Positions 35,451 through 45,303 are shown, numbered from the stretch's first letter. The stretch is DNA of 64,000 nucleotides from Anaerohabitans sp964387285 (GCA_964387285.1 CAYLWO010000001.1:62001-126000), one strand, 5' to 3'. Numbers and translations: made by a program. The notes: generated by a model not told the origin, from the sequence alone.

Positions 35451-36680
35451 CTAACGCTTTGAGACCAAAGTGCAGTCCGGATTCTCAGGTCCAAAATGTT
35501 TGAGCATAACAATGGGATCCGTCTGCGATAAATTTGTAATTTCCACACCCTGCTTCGCCGCCTCAATGCCGACAAAATACTCATCATGCGTCAGTTGGCC
35601 GTAACGAATCAATGCAGGCGTCTCAATATCCCAACGGCTCATTTTACCATGCCCCTGCATCATGATCATGCCATAGGCGGCATTATCCAGTATGACGGCC
35701 TTGCAGCCAGGCAACACCATCAGCTCCTTGGCGGAATAAGCGGCAGACTTGTAACAAATCCATTTTTCGATATATCCCTGTGCCTTCATCTCTTCAATGG
35801 GCTTGACAGGAATGGGCCGCATAAATCGATTCTGTGCAAAGTTCGGATCAACATTCAGCTCCCAGTCGATAACCTCGATCAGGTGTTCATAATTATTAAG
35901 CTTCTCTGGGGGAGTATTTTTCCACAGCAAATCTGTGGAAATGATCTGGTCCCCTGTCAACGACTGATACATGGCAAATACGTCTGACGCCTTTTGCGGC
36001 TCATAAGTACAAAGACTGCCTGGAGCATGCATCACACCCGGAGGGACATCCCAGCCGGTGCCGACTTGCAGGCGATAGGCGGCAGAGATATTGGTGATTT
36101 TGTTATCCCCCTTGGTAAAATTGACCAGGCATTCACGCACCTGTTCTTTCGTCGTGCCGGGATTGAAACCAAAAAAAGTATAGGGAAAATCGCCGCCATA
36201 GTTATTGACTTGCGGCGGGAAATAGTAGGATTCGGGTTTGCCCAGTTGTCCTGTCAGTTTGGCGTGTTCGTCGCGATGGTGTACATGCAACGGCAGAGCA
36301 CCTTTATTATCAAAAAATTTAGAGTACATCGGCCACCGCTCGTATTCGTTCCACATTTTGTCGCCGATCAAGGACCCTTTGAGTTCGTCAACAACATCCC
36401 TCAGCAATATCTGTTCAACCCTATCGGATTCTTCCAACACCACAAAGCTCAGCCCTTCATTCGGAGATGTCAGCGGGCCATTATCAGCAGGTGTGGTTGA
36501 TGAAAACCAGCGTTCATCGATGCCGCCCCGTTGACCGCCGAGAGCGTAATAATCATCCGGATGCAGTTTAATGCGGCGGCCAGGCACACAGAATGATCTA
36601 GGTACCCAGGCAGGTGCCAATCTCAAGATACCGTTTCCCTGGTCAATGGCTCTATTGGCTTTTGCAGTCATCGATTCCAT
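35451..36680 (-). CDS. Cupin, mannose-6-phosphate-isomerase-like
   Basis: A 409-residue cytoplasmic-looking protein without a signal peptide. It carries the cupin metal motif LPLHVHHRDEHAK near residue 130 and WDVPPGVMHAPGSL, as in class I mannose-6-phosphate isomerase-like proteins. The N-terminal half has RRIKLHPDDYYALG and LLRDVVDELKGSLIG. GGGAG precedes the ATG. It is the last gene of a five-gene minus-strand unit, 95 bp after the TIM-barrel gene. Isomerisation or C3/C4 rearrangement of a sugar product is the likely role, but the substrate is not known. Confidence 0.75.
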   Translation of the reverse strand: MESMTAKANRAIDQGNGILRLAPAWVPRSFCVPGRRIKLHPDDYYALGGQRGGIDERWFSSTTPADNGPLTSPNEGLSFVVLEESDRVEQILLRDVVDELKGSLIGDKMWNEYERWPMYSKFFDNKGALPLHVHHRDEHAKLTGQLGKPESYYFPPQVNNYGGDFPYTFFGFNPGTTKEQVRECLVNFTKGDNKITNISAAYRLQVGTGWDVPPGVMHAPGSLCTYEPQKASDVFAMYQSLTGDQIISTDLLWKNTPPEKLNNYEHLIEVIDWELNVDPNFAQNRFMRPIPVKPIEEMKAQGYIEKWICYKSAAYSAKELMVLPGCKAVILDNAAYGMIMMQGHGKMSRWDIETPALIRYGQLTHDEYFVGIEAAKQGVEITNLSQTDPIVMLKHFGPENPDCTLVSKR

Positions 36681-36775
36681 CTGTGAATTCTCCCATTATT
36701 TATTATTTCAATTCTTTTGCTGTCCCTGGATGATTTGACAACAGGCTCAGGGTAAAAGTTGATCCGGCGTCACAT

Positions 36776-37822
36776 TTAATTTTCTGACCACCCGTGCGCT
36801 TCCCTAACCTGTATCATAACCCTGAGAATACTATTCCATGTCGCTTGCTCAAGCATCACCTGATTGGGGAACATACAGCCGTCCCAGCATACATGCTTGA
36901 AAGCCTTGGTCAGGTTACCGTTTTCGTCGCGTAGCCAGTAACCGGCATCCCGAGGTATATTCAGCTTACCGTTCGGATCGGTTGCCAGACAGTGGCGGCC
37001 GGTCCGATCATGGTTTCCGCTGCCGAAAACCGTTGCATCATTTTGTGCAATATGCATATCAACTGTCCATGGCCGCAAAACGCTGGTGAGTTTTTGCAAA
37101 GCATCCTGGAGCAGTTCCGCATCGGTCCAGTTAAAATCCGCCGGTAAAAGTCTGCATTCAGGTGCATTATAGCCCAGCACGTACAAAAGAGTATGAGCCA
37201 TATCCGCTTGAAAACCGAGATTAGGCCGGTCGACCATCTCTAATAGATGCACGGCATCTTTCCAGTTATGAATGCCGCCCCAGCAGATTTCGCCTTCAAC
37301 GGCCAGTTTTTCACCATAGTCTGCTGCCATAGTGGACGCCTGACGGAAAGTGTCGGCGATTTTTTTCTGATTGCCTTCGGGATCTATCGCCCATTCCGCC
37401 GGACTGCACATCGTATCGATTCTTACGATCCCATAGGGACGAACGCCCATTTTACGCAGTTTGCCGGCAATCCGGCATCCCTTTTGCACCTGTTGAAGAA
37501 AATTCTTGCGCTCCTGTACGCTTCCCATGGCTGAACCGCCACCAGTTGTTTTCCAAATCGGCGCCACCACGGAACCTATGACAAATCCTTTACCGGCAAT
37601 TTTATCAGCCAGTGCTTTTAAATCAGCATCCGATATATCAATATTTATATGCGGTTCGTAAAGGTACAGGTCCACCCCGTCAAATTTAACTCCATTAATC
37701 TCTGCCCGGCTGGTCAATTCCAACATGGTATCCAGACTCAACACCGGTTCGGAATCTGATCCTTTTCCGACCAATCCAGGCCACATCGCATTATGCAATT
37801 TTGGAAACTGATTGTTTGGCAT
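36776..37822 (-). CDS. Sugar phosphate isomerase/epimerase-like TIM-barrel protein
   Basis: A 348-residue AP-endonuclease/xylose-isomerase-like barrel (GVKFDGVDLYLYEPH at the first strand, LAVEGEICWGG near residue 190, PNLGFQADMAHTLL and WTVDMHIAQNDATV later). Members of this superfamily isomerise sugars, and some act as lyases on 3-keto-glycosides. There is no signal peptide, so it is presumably cytoplasmic. It starts 11 bp after the HEAT/DUF1080 gene, which together with the two Gfo/Idh/MocA genes upstream makes a redox-glycosidase-type set. Confidence 0.8.
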   Translation of the reverse strand: MPNNQFPKLHNAMWPGLVGKGSDSEPVLSLDTMLELTSRAEINGVKFDGVDLYLYEPHINIDISDADLKALADKIAGKGFVIGSVVAPIWKTTGGGSAMGSVQERKNFLQQVQKGCRIAGKLRKMGVRPYGIVRIDTMCSPAEWAIDPEGNQKKIADTFRQASTMAADYGEKLAVEGEICWGGIHNWKDAVHLLEMVDRPNLGFQADMAHTLLYVLGYNAPECRLLPADFNWTDAELLQDALQKLTSVLRPWTVDMHIAQNDATVFGSGNHDRTGRHCLATDPNGKLNIPRDAGYWLRDENGNLTKAFKHVCWDGCMFPNQVMLEQATWNSILRVMIQVREAHGWSEN

Positions 37823-37833
37823 AAATTAAACTT

Positions 37834-40641
37834 TCATTTTGGGGCTGATCTTCCCGGTGGTACAAGTTCCAAAAACAACTGATTCTCATTTAAACCGGCA
37901 AGAGAGATGATGGGATTGTGAACAAGTTTGTTAATTCTGTATTGCACGGTCATCGGTGGACCATAATGCATCTGCAGGGCTATCAATCCGGATGTTTCTC
38001 CGTCAGGATCATAAACAGAGGTAACAAGCTGATTGTTAATCGCTGTCCAAATATAAGGCCCTATGGCCAGAATTTCATAATGGTTCCAATCTCCAGACTT
38101 GACAGCTTTATCACCGCGGTTCGTCCAGTCCAGTTTTTCCCGGCCGCCTTCGTGATAAAGCCGACCCCAAACTTTTTCACCTTTAGCTTCTCCGACATCA
38201 GCCTGATAGCCCAGCGCCTCCTCTCCTTTTTTTGCTGAACGAAACTGAATGCCGGCATTTCCCACATCAGGTTTCAACAGGACGTCAATCGACAGGTAAA
38301 AATTCTTTACCACAGCTGTTGACCAGAGAAAAGCATTGTTGGCCAGTTCTGTATCGCTGTGTCCGGTGATGATGCCATTATTAACGCGCCACAGCTCCGG
38401 GTGAAATTCATCACGCCAACCGATCAGATTTTTACCGTTAAAAAAAGTCGAGTCCTGAATGGGATGAGGTTTATACGCAAGATATCCTTCCCAGCGCTCG
38501 TCCCAACTTCCGGGCGCGTCGTTGACGGCGATTTGTTTTTCACTCATCGGCTCATAGGAAGTTAAAACAGCTTTCGCCTGTCCGATCAGATCTTGATTTT
38601 CACAGGTGGCAATCACCTTCTGCATCGTCTGTTTTATTTCAGGGATATGATCCATGTCCCGGATAATGGCTCTGGCAACTGCGATACAAGCAGCACAGGC
38701 CTCCATATTTACATCGCTGCGATCCAGATATTCTGCACAAATTGCCAATGCTCTATAACGGTCAATCCTGGCCAGTCCGCTGAGTACGAGTTTGACTTCA
38801 TCAGCGCTTTTGGCTTCAGCCAGTATGGCGACATATTTATCCAGAACCTGTGCATCGGGTTCATTGCTTTGTTTCAACATTCGCAGATACCCACGGAATG
38901 CCAAAACACGATGTCCGGGTATCTCTGCATTTTTAACGATCTTCAGCAGGCGATCTTCAGCTAGCGAGGTAGGCCATTCTGCCAAAACGCGAACAGCATT
39001 CTCCCGGGCAATGGGATCCTGATCAAGGGTTGCTCGAGCCACAGTCTTGAACGCCCGCTCATCTCCTATAATTTTCAGAACACGAAATAATGAATTTTTA
39101 TTTTCATTCGTCGTTGCAGTTTCCATTGCCGAGTAGACTACTTCATCCCCCCCCTTGATTACACTCGCTCGTCTAGCCAACAAGCCGACTGTGCTTTCGG
39201 CAAAGGAACGCACCCTGGAATCCGATTGAGCCAGCAGGAGATCAAGAAAATGCGTCAAATCCTCAGGCATGGCCAGCATTCCCAATGCACGAAAAGCGGC
39301 ATAGCTTATCTCCGAATCATCGCTTTTCGCCTCTGTGAGCAACTCTGGGACCGCGTCCCTGAACTGACGATTCGCCAATATGGTTATTAATCGAGACCGG
39401 TTTTTCCCTTTCGCGGATAAAAGTTGTTGCAGAATTGCTTCATCAACGCCGGGCGATGAAATAATGGTTAAGGCTGATTCCGCGGTCCTGCTGATCTCTT
39501 TATTTTCGTGATCCAGGAGCTGAACCAACAGGACGATATGAGAAGTGTTTCCCAGGCTTGCCAGACCTTTTAAGGCTTCCATTCGTACTTTAAGTTCTGC
39601 CGCCTGATTCTGAGCCGTCTTGACCAGTATTGGAACGAGAGCGCCATCTGCACGTTCTGACAAAGCCGCAATCAAGGCCGCTTGCAGATCGGCAGATATT
39701 TCGGGTAGTTCTTTAATCAATTTTTTAGTTACATCCACTCCTTCTATCCTGGGGACGAAGGAAATGGCTGCCGCTTCAAGAGCCTGATCATGCGCATGCA
39801 GAACCTTCCTTACCAGTGGGAGAGCGTCATTTCCAGCCAACTGAAGATGTCCCAGGAATGCGCCGCGACGTATGTGGCTTGGCAGTTCCGGCTTGCCCGT
39901 TCCAGCGTACAATTCCTGATAGATGGCGATCGCAGCAGAGCGATCGCCTTTCAGCGCCAGCTGACGAGCAAAGGTTAACAGGGCACCCGCTGAAGCAAGC
40001 CGCTTCGATTCATCGGTCGTTTTCAGAATCATTCGCAATGTCTTTTGTGAAGCCTCATTGACGATATGACCCAGTTCCTGGATTGCGGCCTCCGCTATCG
40101 CCTTGTCCTTTGCATCAGCCAGCCTGATCAGCATGTCGGTACTGCCGCTATCAGACAAATCACCCACAAAATGAATAAGAGCGATCAAACTCGAACCAGT
40201 GCTCCTGCCAAGCGCGCTGCGAGCGGCGGCCAGGACCGCAGGGCTGTTTTTTTGCCGCAGGGCATTACAACCGATTTGAACGATATCAGAATTTGCAGAG
40301 CTCAGCAACCTGCCTAGAGCCGGTATGGAATAATCGCTGCCGATAACGGCCAGCCAGTGTCCGGCAAATTGCTTTGCGGCCAACGAAACAGTGTCGTTTA
40401 AAACAGAGACCAAGCCCATCTCGATCACTCTGCGCAGCGCTAGGCTGTCACGTGTAGCATGAACAATTTTTTCTACAGCTATCAGATCAGCCCGACTTTT
40501 TCCGTGATCGTAATAAGAGACTTTATTGACTGCTTGTCGGATTTGCGCTTCACGGGTTTGGGCATTCCCGGTATGAACGCTTAACATCCCCACAAAAATC
40601 ATGAACATTTTTAAAGCAATATGCTTTGTTCCCAGCTTCAT
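37834..40641 (-). CDS. Secreted HEAT-repeat protein fused to a DUF1080 (3-keto-glycoside hydrolase-like) domain
   Basis: A 935-residue protein with a signal peptide ending about NAQ (residue 28). From ~30 to ~660 it is a chain of two-helix HEAT-like repeats (for example VRMEALKGLASLGNTSHIVL). From ~730 it is the DUF1080/PF06439 domain: FFNGKNLIGWRDEFHPELWRV, then a lectin-like beta sheet (YLSIDVLLKPDVGNAGIQFR, HYEILAIGPYIWTAINN). PF06439 is named for 3-keto-disaccharide hydrolase activity. HEAT-DUF1080 fusion suggests binding of a large partner or surface. GAGGAG precedes the ATG. It lies between the Tat-exported oxidoreductase (upstream) and the TIM-barrel isomerase (downstream). Confidence 0.85.
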   Translation of the reverse strand: MKLGTKHIALKMFMIFVGMLSVHTGNAQTREAQIRQAVNKVSYYDHGKSRADLIAVEKIVHATRDSLALRRVIEMGLVSVLNDTVSLAAKQFAGHWLAVIGSDYSIPALGRLLSSANSDIVQIGCNALRQKNSPAVLAAARSALGRSTGSSLIALIHFVGDLSDSGSTDMLIRLADAKDKAIAEAAIQELGHIVNEASQKTLRMILKTTDESKRLASAGALLTFARQLALKGDRSAAIAIYQELYAGTGKPELPSHIRRGAFLGHLQLAGNDALPLVRKVLHAHDQALEAAAISFVPRIEGVDVTKKLIKELPEISADLQAALIAALSERADGALVPILVKTAQNQAAELKVRMEALKGLASLGNTSHIVLLVQLLDHENKEISRTAESALTIISSPGVDEAILQQLLSAKGKNRSRLITILANRQFRDAVPELLTEAKSDDSEISYAAFRALGMLAMPEDLTHFLDLLLAQSDSRVRSFAESTVGLLARRASVIKGGDEVVYSAMETATTNENKNSLFRVLKIIGDERAFKTVARATLDQDPIARENAVRVLAEWPTSLAEDRLLKIVKNAEIPGHRVLAFRGYLRMLKQSNEPDAQVLDKYVAILAEAKSADEVKLVLSGLARIDRYRALAICAEYLDRSDVNMEACAACIAVARAIIRDMDHIPEIKQTMQKVIATCENQDLIGQAKAVLTSYEPMSEKQIAVNDAPGSWDERWEGYLAYKPHPIQDSTFFNGKNLIGWRDEFHPELWRVNNGIITGHSDTELANNAFLWSTAVVKNFYLSIDVLLKPDVGNAGIQFRSAKKGEEALGYQADVGEAKGEKVWGRLYHEGGREKLDWTNRGDKAVKSGDWNHYEILAIGPYIWTAINNQLVTSVYDPDGETSGLIALQMHYGPPMTVQYRINKLVHNPIISLAGLNENQLFLELVPPGRSAPK

Positions 40642-40753
40642 TTTAACTCCTCGCCTTAAAAGTGCAGCACCACAGAACGACAGTTACGTACGGTCGACAC
40701 GGAAAGAAACGCAAGCATACCGGATTTATGAAAACCTGCAAATCCTATTGCTG

Positions 40754-42040
40754 CTAGGCAAGACTCCATGGAGCCCGCATACTGCGCGAAAGCAGAGCAT
40801 TAGCGTCCTCATCGTTTACGAATTTTTCAGTTTCGGGATTCCAGTGCAACTTGCGACCCAGACGCAGGCAGATATTTACGCAATGTGTGATACTGTGATT
40901 GCGCTGGGTTATTTCCGGATTCGAAGCTGTCGGTTTTCGAGACTTGATACAGTCCAGAAAGTTACGAACATGGTCATTCATAAATTTCCAGCTTACGGAT
41001 GGGGCCGACCGGGTTTTTAGCAGGGAGGCCGGATTTGCATCAATTTCCCCTTCGTCAAGAATATGAATCCAACCTTCATCGCCGACAAAGCGCACACCTT
41101 TGCGACCGTTGCGTATCAGCATCCGTACGCCATCCGCATATCGTGCTTCGACATTGAAGGTAATGGGTGTTTCAGTGAAACCGTCATCCGGCCATACGGC
41201 AGTGCCTTCAAAGGAGACCGGACCGCTTTTTTCACTGTCATGCGCCCACTGGGCCAAATCGAAATAATGCGGGCTCATATCACAGACCACGCCACCGCTC
41301 AAGTCCCAGATGTGACGCCAACAAGCCACGCGCAGGCGGGAATAGGGCGCCCAGGGCGCCTGTCCAAGCCAACGATTATAATCAAAGACATCCGGCTCCG
41401 GTTCAGACTCTGGTAACGCATAGCCGTTGGCTTGCATACCATCGCCAAGTTCCAGGATAATGGTCTGGAGTTTTCCGATTAATCCCTTTCGTACCGTTTC
41501 AGCCACAAAATGGTAGCTTGCATTGGATCGCCGTTGTGTGCCACATTGCCAAACCGTAGCGTATCGCTCCATGACTTCCACCAGGGATCTTCCCTCGCGA
41601 ATGGTCAGCGAGAAAGGTTTTTCGCAATAAATGTCCTTGCCGGCTTTGGCGGCAAGAACTGAAAGCACCGCATGCCACCGATCTCCGGTCGCGATAACCA
41701 CCGCGTCGATATCTTTTCGCTCCAATATTTCTTCCTGAAAACGGGTTGCAATGCAGTCATGATTGCCGTACTGAGAATCGACCATAATTTTCGCCAATTG
41801 CCTTCTGTCCTGAAAACAATCGCAGACAGCCGCACAATGGACGTCAGCTTGTTTCAGAAAATGGCCGGTCACCACTTTATTGCGATCCCCCATGCCGATG
41901 GCGGCTATCACAATTCGATTCGACGGCGCCACGCTACCGTTTTTTCCCAATGCGGAACCAGGAATCAGGTAGGGAGCTGCCGTCATCGTCACCGCAGTTC
42001 TGGTTAAAAATGTTCTTCGGGTAATGGAATCAGTATTCAT
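40754..42040 (-). CDS. Tat-exported Gfo/Idh/MocA oxidoreductase
   Basis: A 428-residue NAD(P)-dependent oxidoreductase. The N-terminal SITRRTFLTRTAVTMTAAP is a Tat signal, so a folded, cofactor-loaded enzyme is exported. It has the Rossmann step IVIAAIGMGDRN and the catalytic motif DIYCEKPFSLT. The start at 42040 puts the Tat motif right at the N-terminus; the frame is open 13 codons further up. It probably oxidises a sugar ring carbon in the periplasm, C3 being the usual target for enzymes next to DUF1080 proteins. It follows the second Gfo/Idh/MocA gene by 20 bp. Confidence 0.87.
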   Translation of the reverse strand: MNTDSITRRTFLTRTAVTMTAAPYLIPGSALGKNGSVAPSNRIVIAAIGMGDRNKVVTGHFLKQADVHCAAVCDCFQDRRQLAKIMVDSQYGNHDCIATRFQEEILERKDIDAVVIATGDRWHAVLSVLAAKAGKDIYCEKPFSLTIREGRSLVEVMERYATVWQCGTQRRSNASYHFVAETVRKGLIGKLQTIILELGDGMQANGYALPESEPEPDVFDYNRWLGQAPWAPYSRLRVACWRHIWDLSGGVVCDMSPHYFDLAQWAHDSEKSGPVSFEGTAVWPDDGFTETPITFNVEARYADGVRMLIRNGRKGVRFVGDEGWIHILDEGEIDANPASLLKTRSAPSVSWKFMNDHVRNFLDCIKSRKPTASNPEITQRNHSITHCVNICLRLGRKLHWNPETEKFVNDEDANALLSRSMRAPWSLA

Positions 42041-42060
42041 TGTTCTGCCTTTATTTGAAA

Positions 42061-43200
42061 TTAGCGAATTGCAATCCATTGTCTATTTTTTGCAGATTCC
42101 AAAAGTGCATCACAGACTATTTGCGTCGCCAGACCATCCTGAAAATCCGGGGCTTTTTTCTCATCTTTCGCCAATCCATCCAGAAAATCGGCCAATAAAT
42201 GAATAAACGTATGTTCATAACCGATTTGACAGCCTGGTACCCACCAGTGTTTCATATAAGGATGATCCGCGTCCCATACCGAGATGGTGCGCCATCCGCG
42301 AACCAAACTGTCATCGGCATGATTATAATAATGCAGTTCATGGAGAATTTCCATATCCCACGTAATCCCGCCCTTTTCGCCATAAATTTCCAGCACATTC
42401 TGGCTCTTCCGGCCGCATGCGTACCGAGTGGATTCGAAAATTCCGAGGCTGCCGTTTTGAAATCGCGCCAGCGCAGCAGCCGCATCATCAATTCCGACAG
42501 CGGTTTTACGATTTTGGTCATCGGCTTGCGGACGTTCTTTTATAAAGGTTTCTGTCATCGCTGTAAGTGAGTCGAGCGGGCCATTCAGCCAAAGAGCCGA
42601 ATCGAACGTGTGCGCCAGTAAATCGCCGGTAACGCCACTGCCTGCCAAGTTTACATCCAATCGCCAGGTTGCGTTTCCGCCGACAGGCACTTTTGGATTG
42701 ATCGTCCAATCTTGAAGATAAAAACCGCGATAATGATAAATGCGGCCCAAACGGCCTTCGTCAATAATCTGCTTGGCCAAGGCAACGGCAGGCACGCCCC
42801 GATAATTAAACCATATCATATTAGGCATTCCACCATTGGCAACGGCTTCAGCCATTTCCAGTGCTTGATGTTTGTTCAGGGCAAGCGGTTTTTCGCAAGC
42901 GATCATTTTTCCCGCGGCTATCGCATACAGGGCGATTTCATGATGCATATGGTTTGGAACGCAGATGTCCACCAGATCGATGTCTTTGCGTTCGATCACT
43001 TTGCGCCAATCCGTTGTATACTCCTGCCAGCCCCAGCGATCGGCAAAAGGTTTTACCTCCGCGGCAGACAAGCCCGTAACGACTTTGCGTACAGGTTTAT
43101 AGGGAAGATCAAAAAATCGGGTACAATTGAGGTAGGCGTTGGCATGTGTTCGTCCCATGAAACCGCAGCCAATCATAGCAACATTCAATGTATTTTTCAT
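42061..43200 (-). CDS. Cytoplasmic Gfo/Idh/MocA oxidoreductase
   Basis: A 379-residue NAD(P)-dependent oxidoreductase without a signal peptide. The N-terminus has VAMIGCGFMGRTHANAY (nucleotide-binding), and the catalytic motif MIACEKPLALNKHQ carries the conserved lysine. The middle and C-terminal part show the alpha/beta fold of the family (IYHYRGFYLQDWTINPKVPV). AAAGGAG precedes the ATG. It is the first gene of the minus-strand five-gene unit and may reduce the 3-keto sugar after import, or oxidise a second sugar. Confidence 0.87.
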   Translation of the reverse strand: MKNTLNVAMIGCGFMGRTHANAYLNCTRFFDLPYKPVRKVVTGLSAAEVKPFADRWGWQEYTTDWRKVIERKDIDLVDICVPNHMHHEIALYAIAAGKMIACEKPLALNKHQALEMAEAVANGGMPNMIWFNYRGVPAVALAKQIIDEGRLGRIYHYRGFYLQDWTINPKVPVGGNATWRLDVNLAGSGVTGDLLAHTFDSALWLNGPLDSLTAMTETFIKERPQADDQNRKTAVGIDDAAAALARFQNGSLGIFESTRYACGRKSQNVLEIYGEKGGITWDMEILHELHYYNHADDSLVRGWRTISVWDADHPYMKHWWVPGCQIGYEHTFIHLLADFLDGLAKDEKKAPDFQDGLATQIVCDALLESAKNRQWIAIR

Positions 43201-43568
43201 ATCCGATATCTCCTTTTGTAGCGAGAACGTGCTATCGGGTTAATGAGATGTCATCCATGGGGACAAAAAAATCAAAATCTGCCCTGTGAGAGCTTGCACT
43301 CTGATGGAGACAATCAGCTGTCGTTGTTAGCAGATGTAAATTGCTGCACGGTGTTGGAAAAATATGATGATGTAAACGTACGATATTGCTTTTTCAAAAT
43401 CAAGGAGATTTAGAAAAATAATCGACTTATACAAACTTGTGACAATTAGTTTTTTGAAAAGCTTGCAATTTAAAAAAATGATATTAAATTAAGATATACG
43501 ATCGTTTAGAACGCTGCATCCCTGTATTTCAAAACCAAGACGCGAACATGCTTTGCCAGGAGGTTTTG
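43201..43568. other. Divergent intergenic region (no gene seen)
   Basis: The 368 bases between the divergent oxidoreductase and amidohydrolase genes hold no open frame I can support. The right half is strongly AT-rich. TTGCAA at 43463-43468 followed by TATTAAAT-like sequence (43482-43489) is a weak promoter candidate for the plus-strand genes. No riboswitch consensus was recognised. Confidence 0.5.
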
Positions 43569-44486
43569 TTGATCGAACATTCTGCGACCATCGGGCGGCG
43601 AGAGTTTATCAGCCGGACAGGGCTATTAGCCTCCGGAGTTGCCGCCGTGTATTCCCTCCCAGGAGCACTACAACCCACCTATGCAGCCGCTGAAAAAGGA
43701 TACGCCCATTTGTTCAAATCATCGCTCGCCTATCGCAAATGGGATTCCCACAATCATATCGTGCTTGGGGACAGTACGCCGGAGAAAATACTGGAATCCA
43801 TGGATCGGATGGGCATCGAAAAAGTATCCCTATCCGTACCACAAGGCGTAGAACCGGAACAGTTCCGCGCTTCGAACGATAAAGTCATTAAAGCCATGAA
43901 GCAATATCCCGATCGCATTTTCGGCCAATGTTACATAAATCCGTCGTTTCAACGCGAAGCCTTACAGGAAATCACAAGGTGTATGGATCAAGGCATGCGG
44001 CAATTGGGCGAACTGTACACTTTGTATAAAATAAATGATCCGGTATACTATCCCATTATCGAACGGTGCATTGACCTGCGCATTTCCCTATTGATGCATG
44101 CGCGGTGCGACCTGGGACTCCGGCGCAAGGGATATCCTTGCGATGCTCCCATGACCACTTCGATAGCCGATGATTTTGTCGATATCGCGCAACGCTATCC
44201 GGAGGCGAAGATCATTCATGCCCACATCGGCGGCGGCGGAGATTGGGAGTATATGTGTAAACGATTACGTTCTGCCCCCGGTATTTACCTTGACACCAGC
44301 GGCAGCGTTTCCGACGACGGCATGATTGATTTTGCCATGCGATATCTCGGCGAAGATCGATTGTTATTTGCCTCGGATATGAATTTCGAAACCGCTATCG
44401 GGAAAATCATGACCGCCGACCTCACCGACGGGCAACGTAAAAAGATATTTTTCGAAAATTTCAACAAACTGATAAATAGGGCTTGA
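43569..44486 (+). CDS. Tat-exported amidohydrolase-2 family protein, TTG start
   Basis: A 305-residue metal-dependent hydrolase of the amidohydrolase-2 (TIM barrel) type. The Tat signal is TIGRREFISRTGLLASG. The metal motif DSHNHIV follows near residue 70, with IIHAHIGGGG later and LLFASDMNF near the end (final Asp). An AGGAGG site (43558-43563) lies 5 bases before TTG 43569. The ATG at 43548 in the same frame lies before that site and would be a poor start. Substrate unknown; members include decarboxylases and lactonases acting on sugar acids or aromatic acids. Confidence 0.72.
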   Translation: MIEHSATIGRREFISRTGLLASGVAAVYSLPGALQPTYAAAEKGYAHLFKSSLAYRKWDSHNHIVLGDSTPEKILESMDRMGIEKVSLSVPQGVEPEQFRASNDKVIKAMKQYPDRIFGQCYINPSFQREALQEITRCMDQGMRQLGELYTLYKINDPVYYPIIERCIDLRISLLMHARCDLGLRRKGYPCDAPMTTSIADDFVDIAQRYPEAKIIHAHIGGGGDWEYMCKRLRSAPGIYLDTSGSVSDDGMIDFAMRYLGEDRLLFASDMNFETAIGKIMTADLTDGQRKKIFFENFNKLINRA

Positions 44487-44490
44487 GATC

Positions 44491-45303
44491 ATGGTGATTG
44501 ATATTAACGCCTCTGTTGGACACTGGCCTTTTCGGCCATTGCGAGGAAACACAATCGACGCGCTGCTGGAACGAATGAATGTCTATGGCGTAGACGTTTC
44601 GGTGGTCGCGAACATAAACGGCATTTTCTATAACAACCCTCAATCGGCCAACGAAGAGCTGTATGAAGCTATCCGCAAAACCGGAACCAAAGGCCATCGT
44701 TTCATACCCTTTGCCGTCATCAATCCAACCTATGCCGACTGGCAGCATGATCTCGAGGTCTCACATACAAAGTTGGGCATGAAAGGGATTCGCATCTATC
44801 CTCTTTATCATGATTACGAAATCACGCATCCCGCCTGCATTGAAATGGTAAAAATGGCGCATGATCGCCGGATGCCTGTTGCCATTCCTTTGCGAATGAT
44901 CGATTTAAGGCAACGCTCCTGGCTGGATATAAACAAAGAACTCGGATTCAATGATATTGCCGCCCTGGTGCAAACAGTACCGGATGCTCGTTACATGGTG
45001 CTGGATACGCGGATCAGAGAATATGCCGGAGCAACCAGTGACGCGTCGGTGCAGATATTGAAAAACGCGTATGTTTTGTTCGACACAGCGCGTGCAAGCG
45101 GTGTCCCGATTACGGGACCAAATGGCGCAGGACTGCAGGACATTATTCAAACATACGGCAGAGATAAAGTGGCATTTGGAACCGGGACGCCTTTGATCGA
45201 TTATCTGTCGCCTTTTATCAGAGTTCAGGTGTTTGAAGAGGCTGATGCCGCGCTAAAGGAGATGATCTGGTCCGGCAATGCGCTCAAAATGCTCAGTCGC
45301 TGA
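44491..45303 (+). CDS. Amidohydrolase-2 family protein
   Basis: A 270-residue protein without signal peptide, 4 bp after the Tat-exported member. The usual metal motif DxHxH near the N-terminus reads DINASVGHWPF, with one His. KGIRIYPLYHDYEI in the middle and VAFGTGTPLIDYL near the end stand where the family has its acidic residue. Incomplete ligands suggest altered metal use. The neighbouring gene and the DUF4861/lyase pair downstream suggest a joint role in processing released sugar derivatives. Confidence 0.7.
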   Translation: MVIDINASVGHWPFRPLRGNTIDALLERMNVYGVDVSVVANINGIFYNNPQSANEELYEAIRKTGTKGHRFIPFAVINPTYADWQHDLEVSHTKLGMKGIRIYPLYHDYEITHPACIEMVKMAHDRRMPVAIPLRMIDLRQRSWLDINKELGFNDIAALVQTVPDARYMVLDTRIREYAGATSDASVQILKNAYVLFDTARASGVPITGPNGAGLQDIIQTYGRDKVAFGTGTPLIDYLSPFIRVQVFEEADAALKEMIWSGNALKMLSR

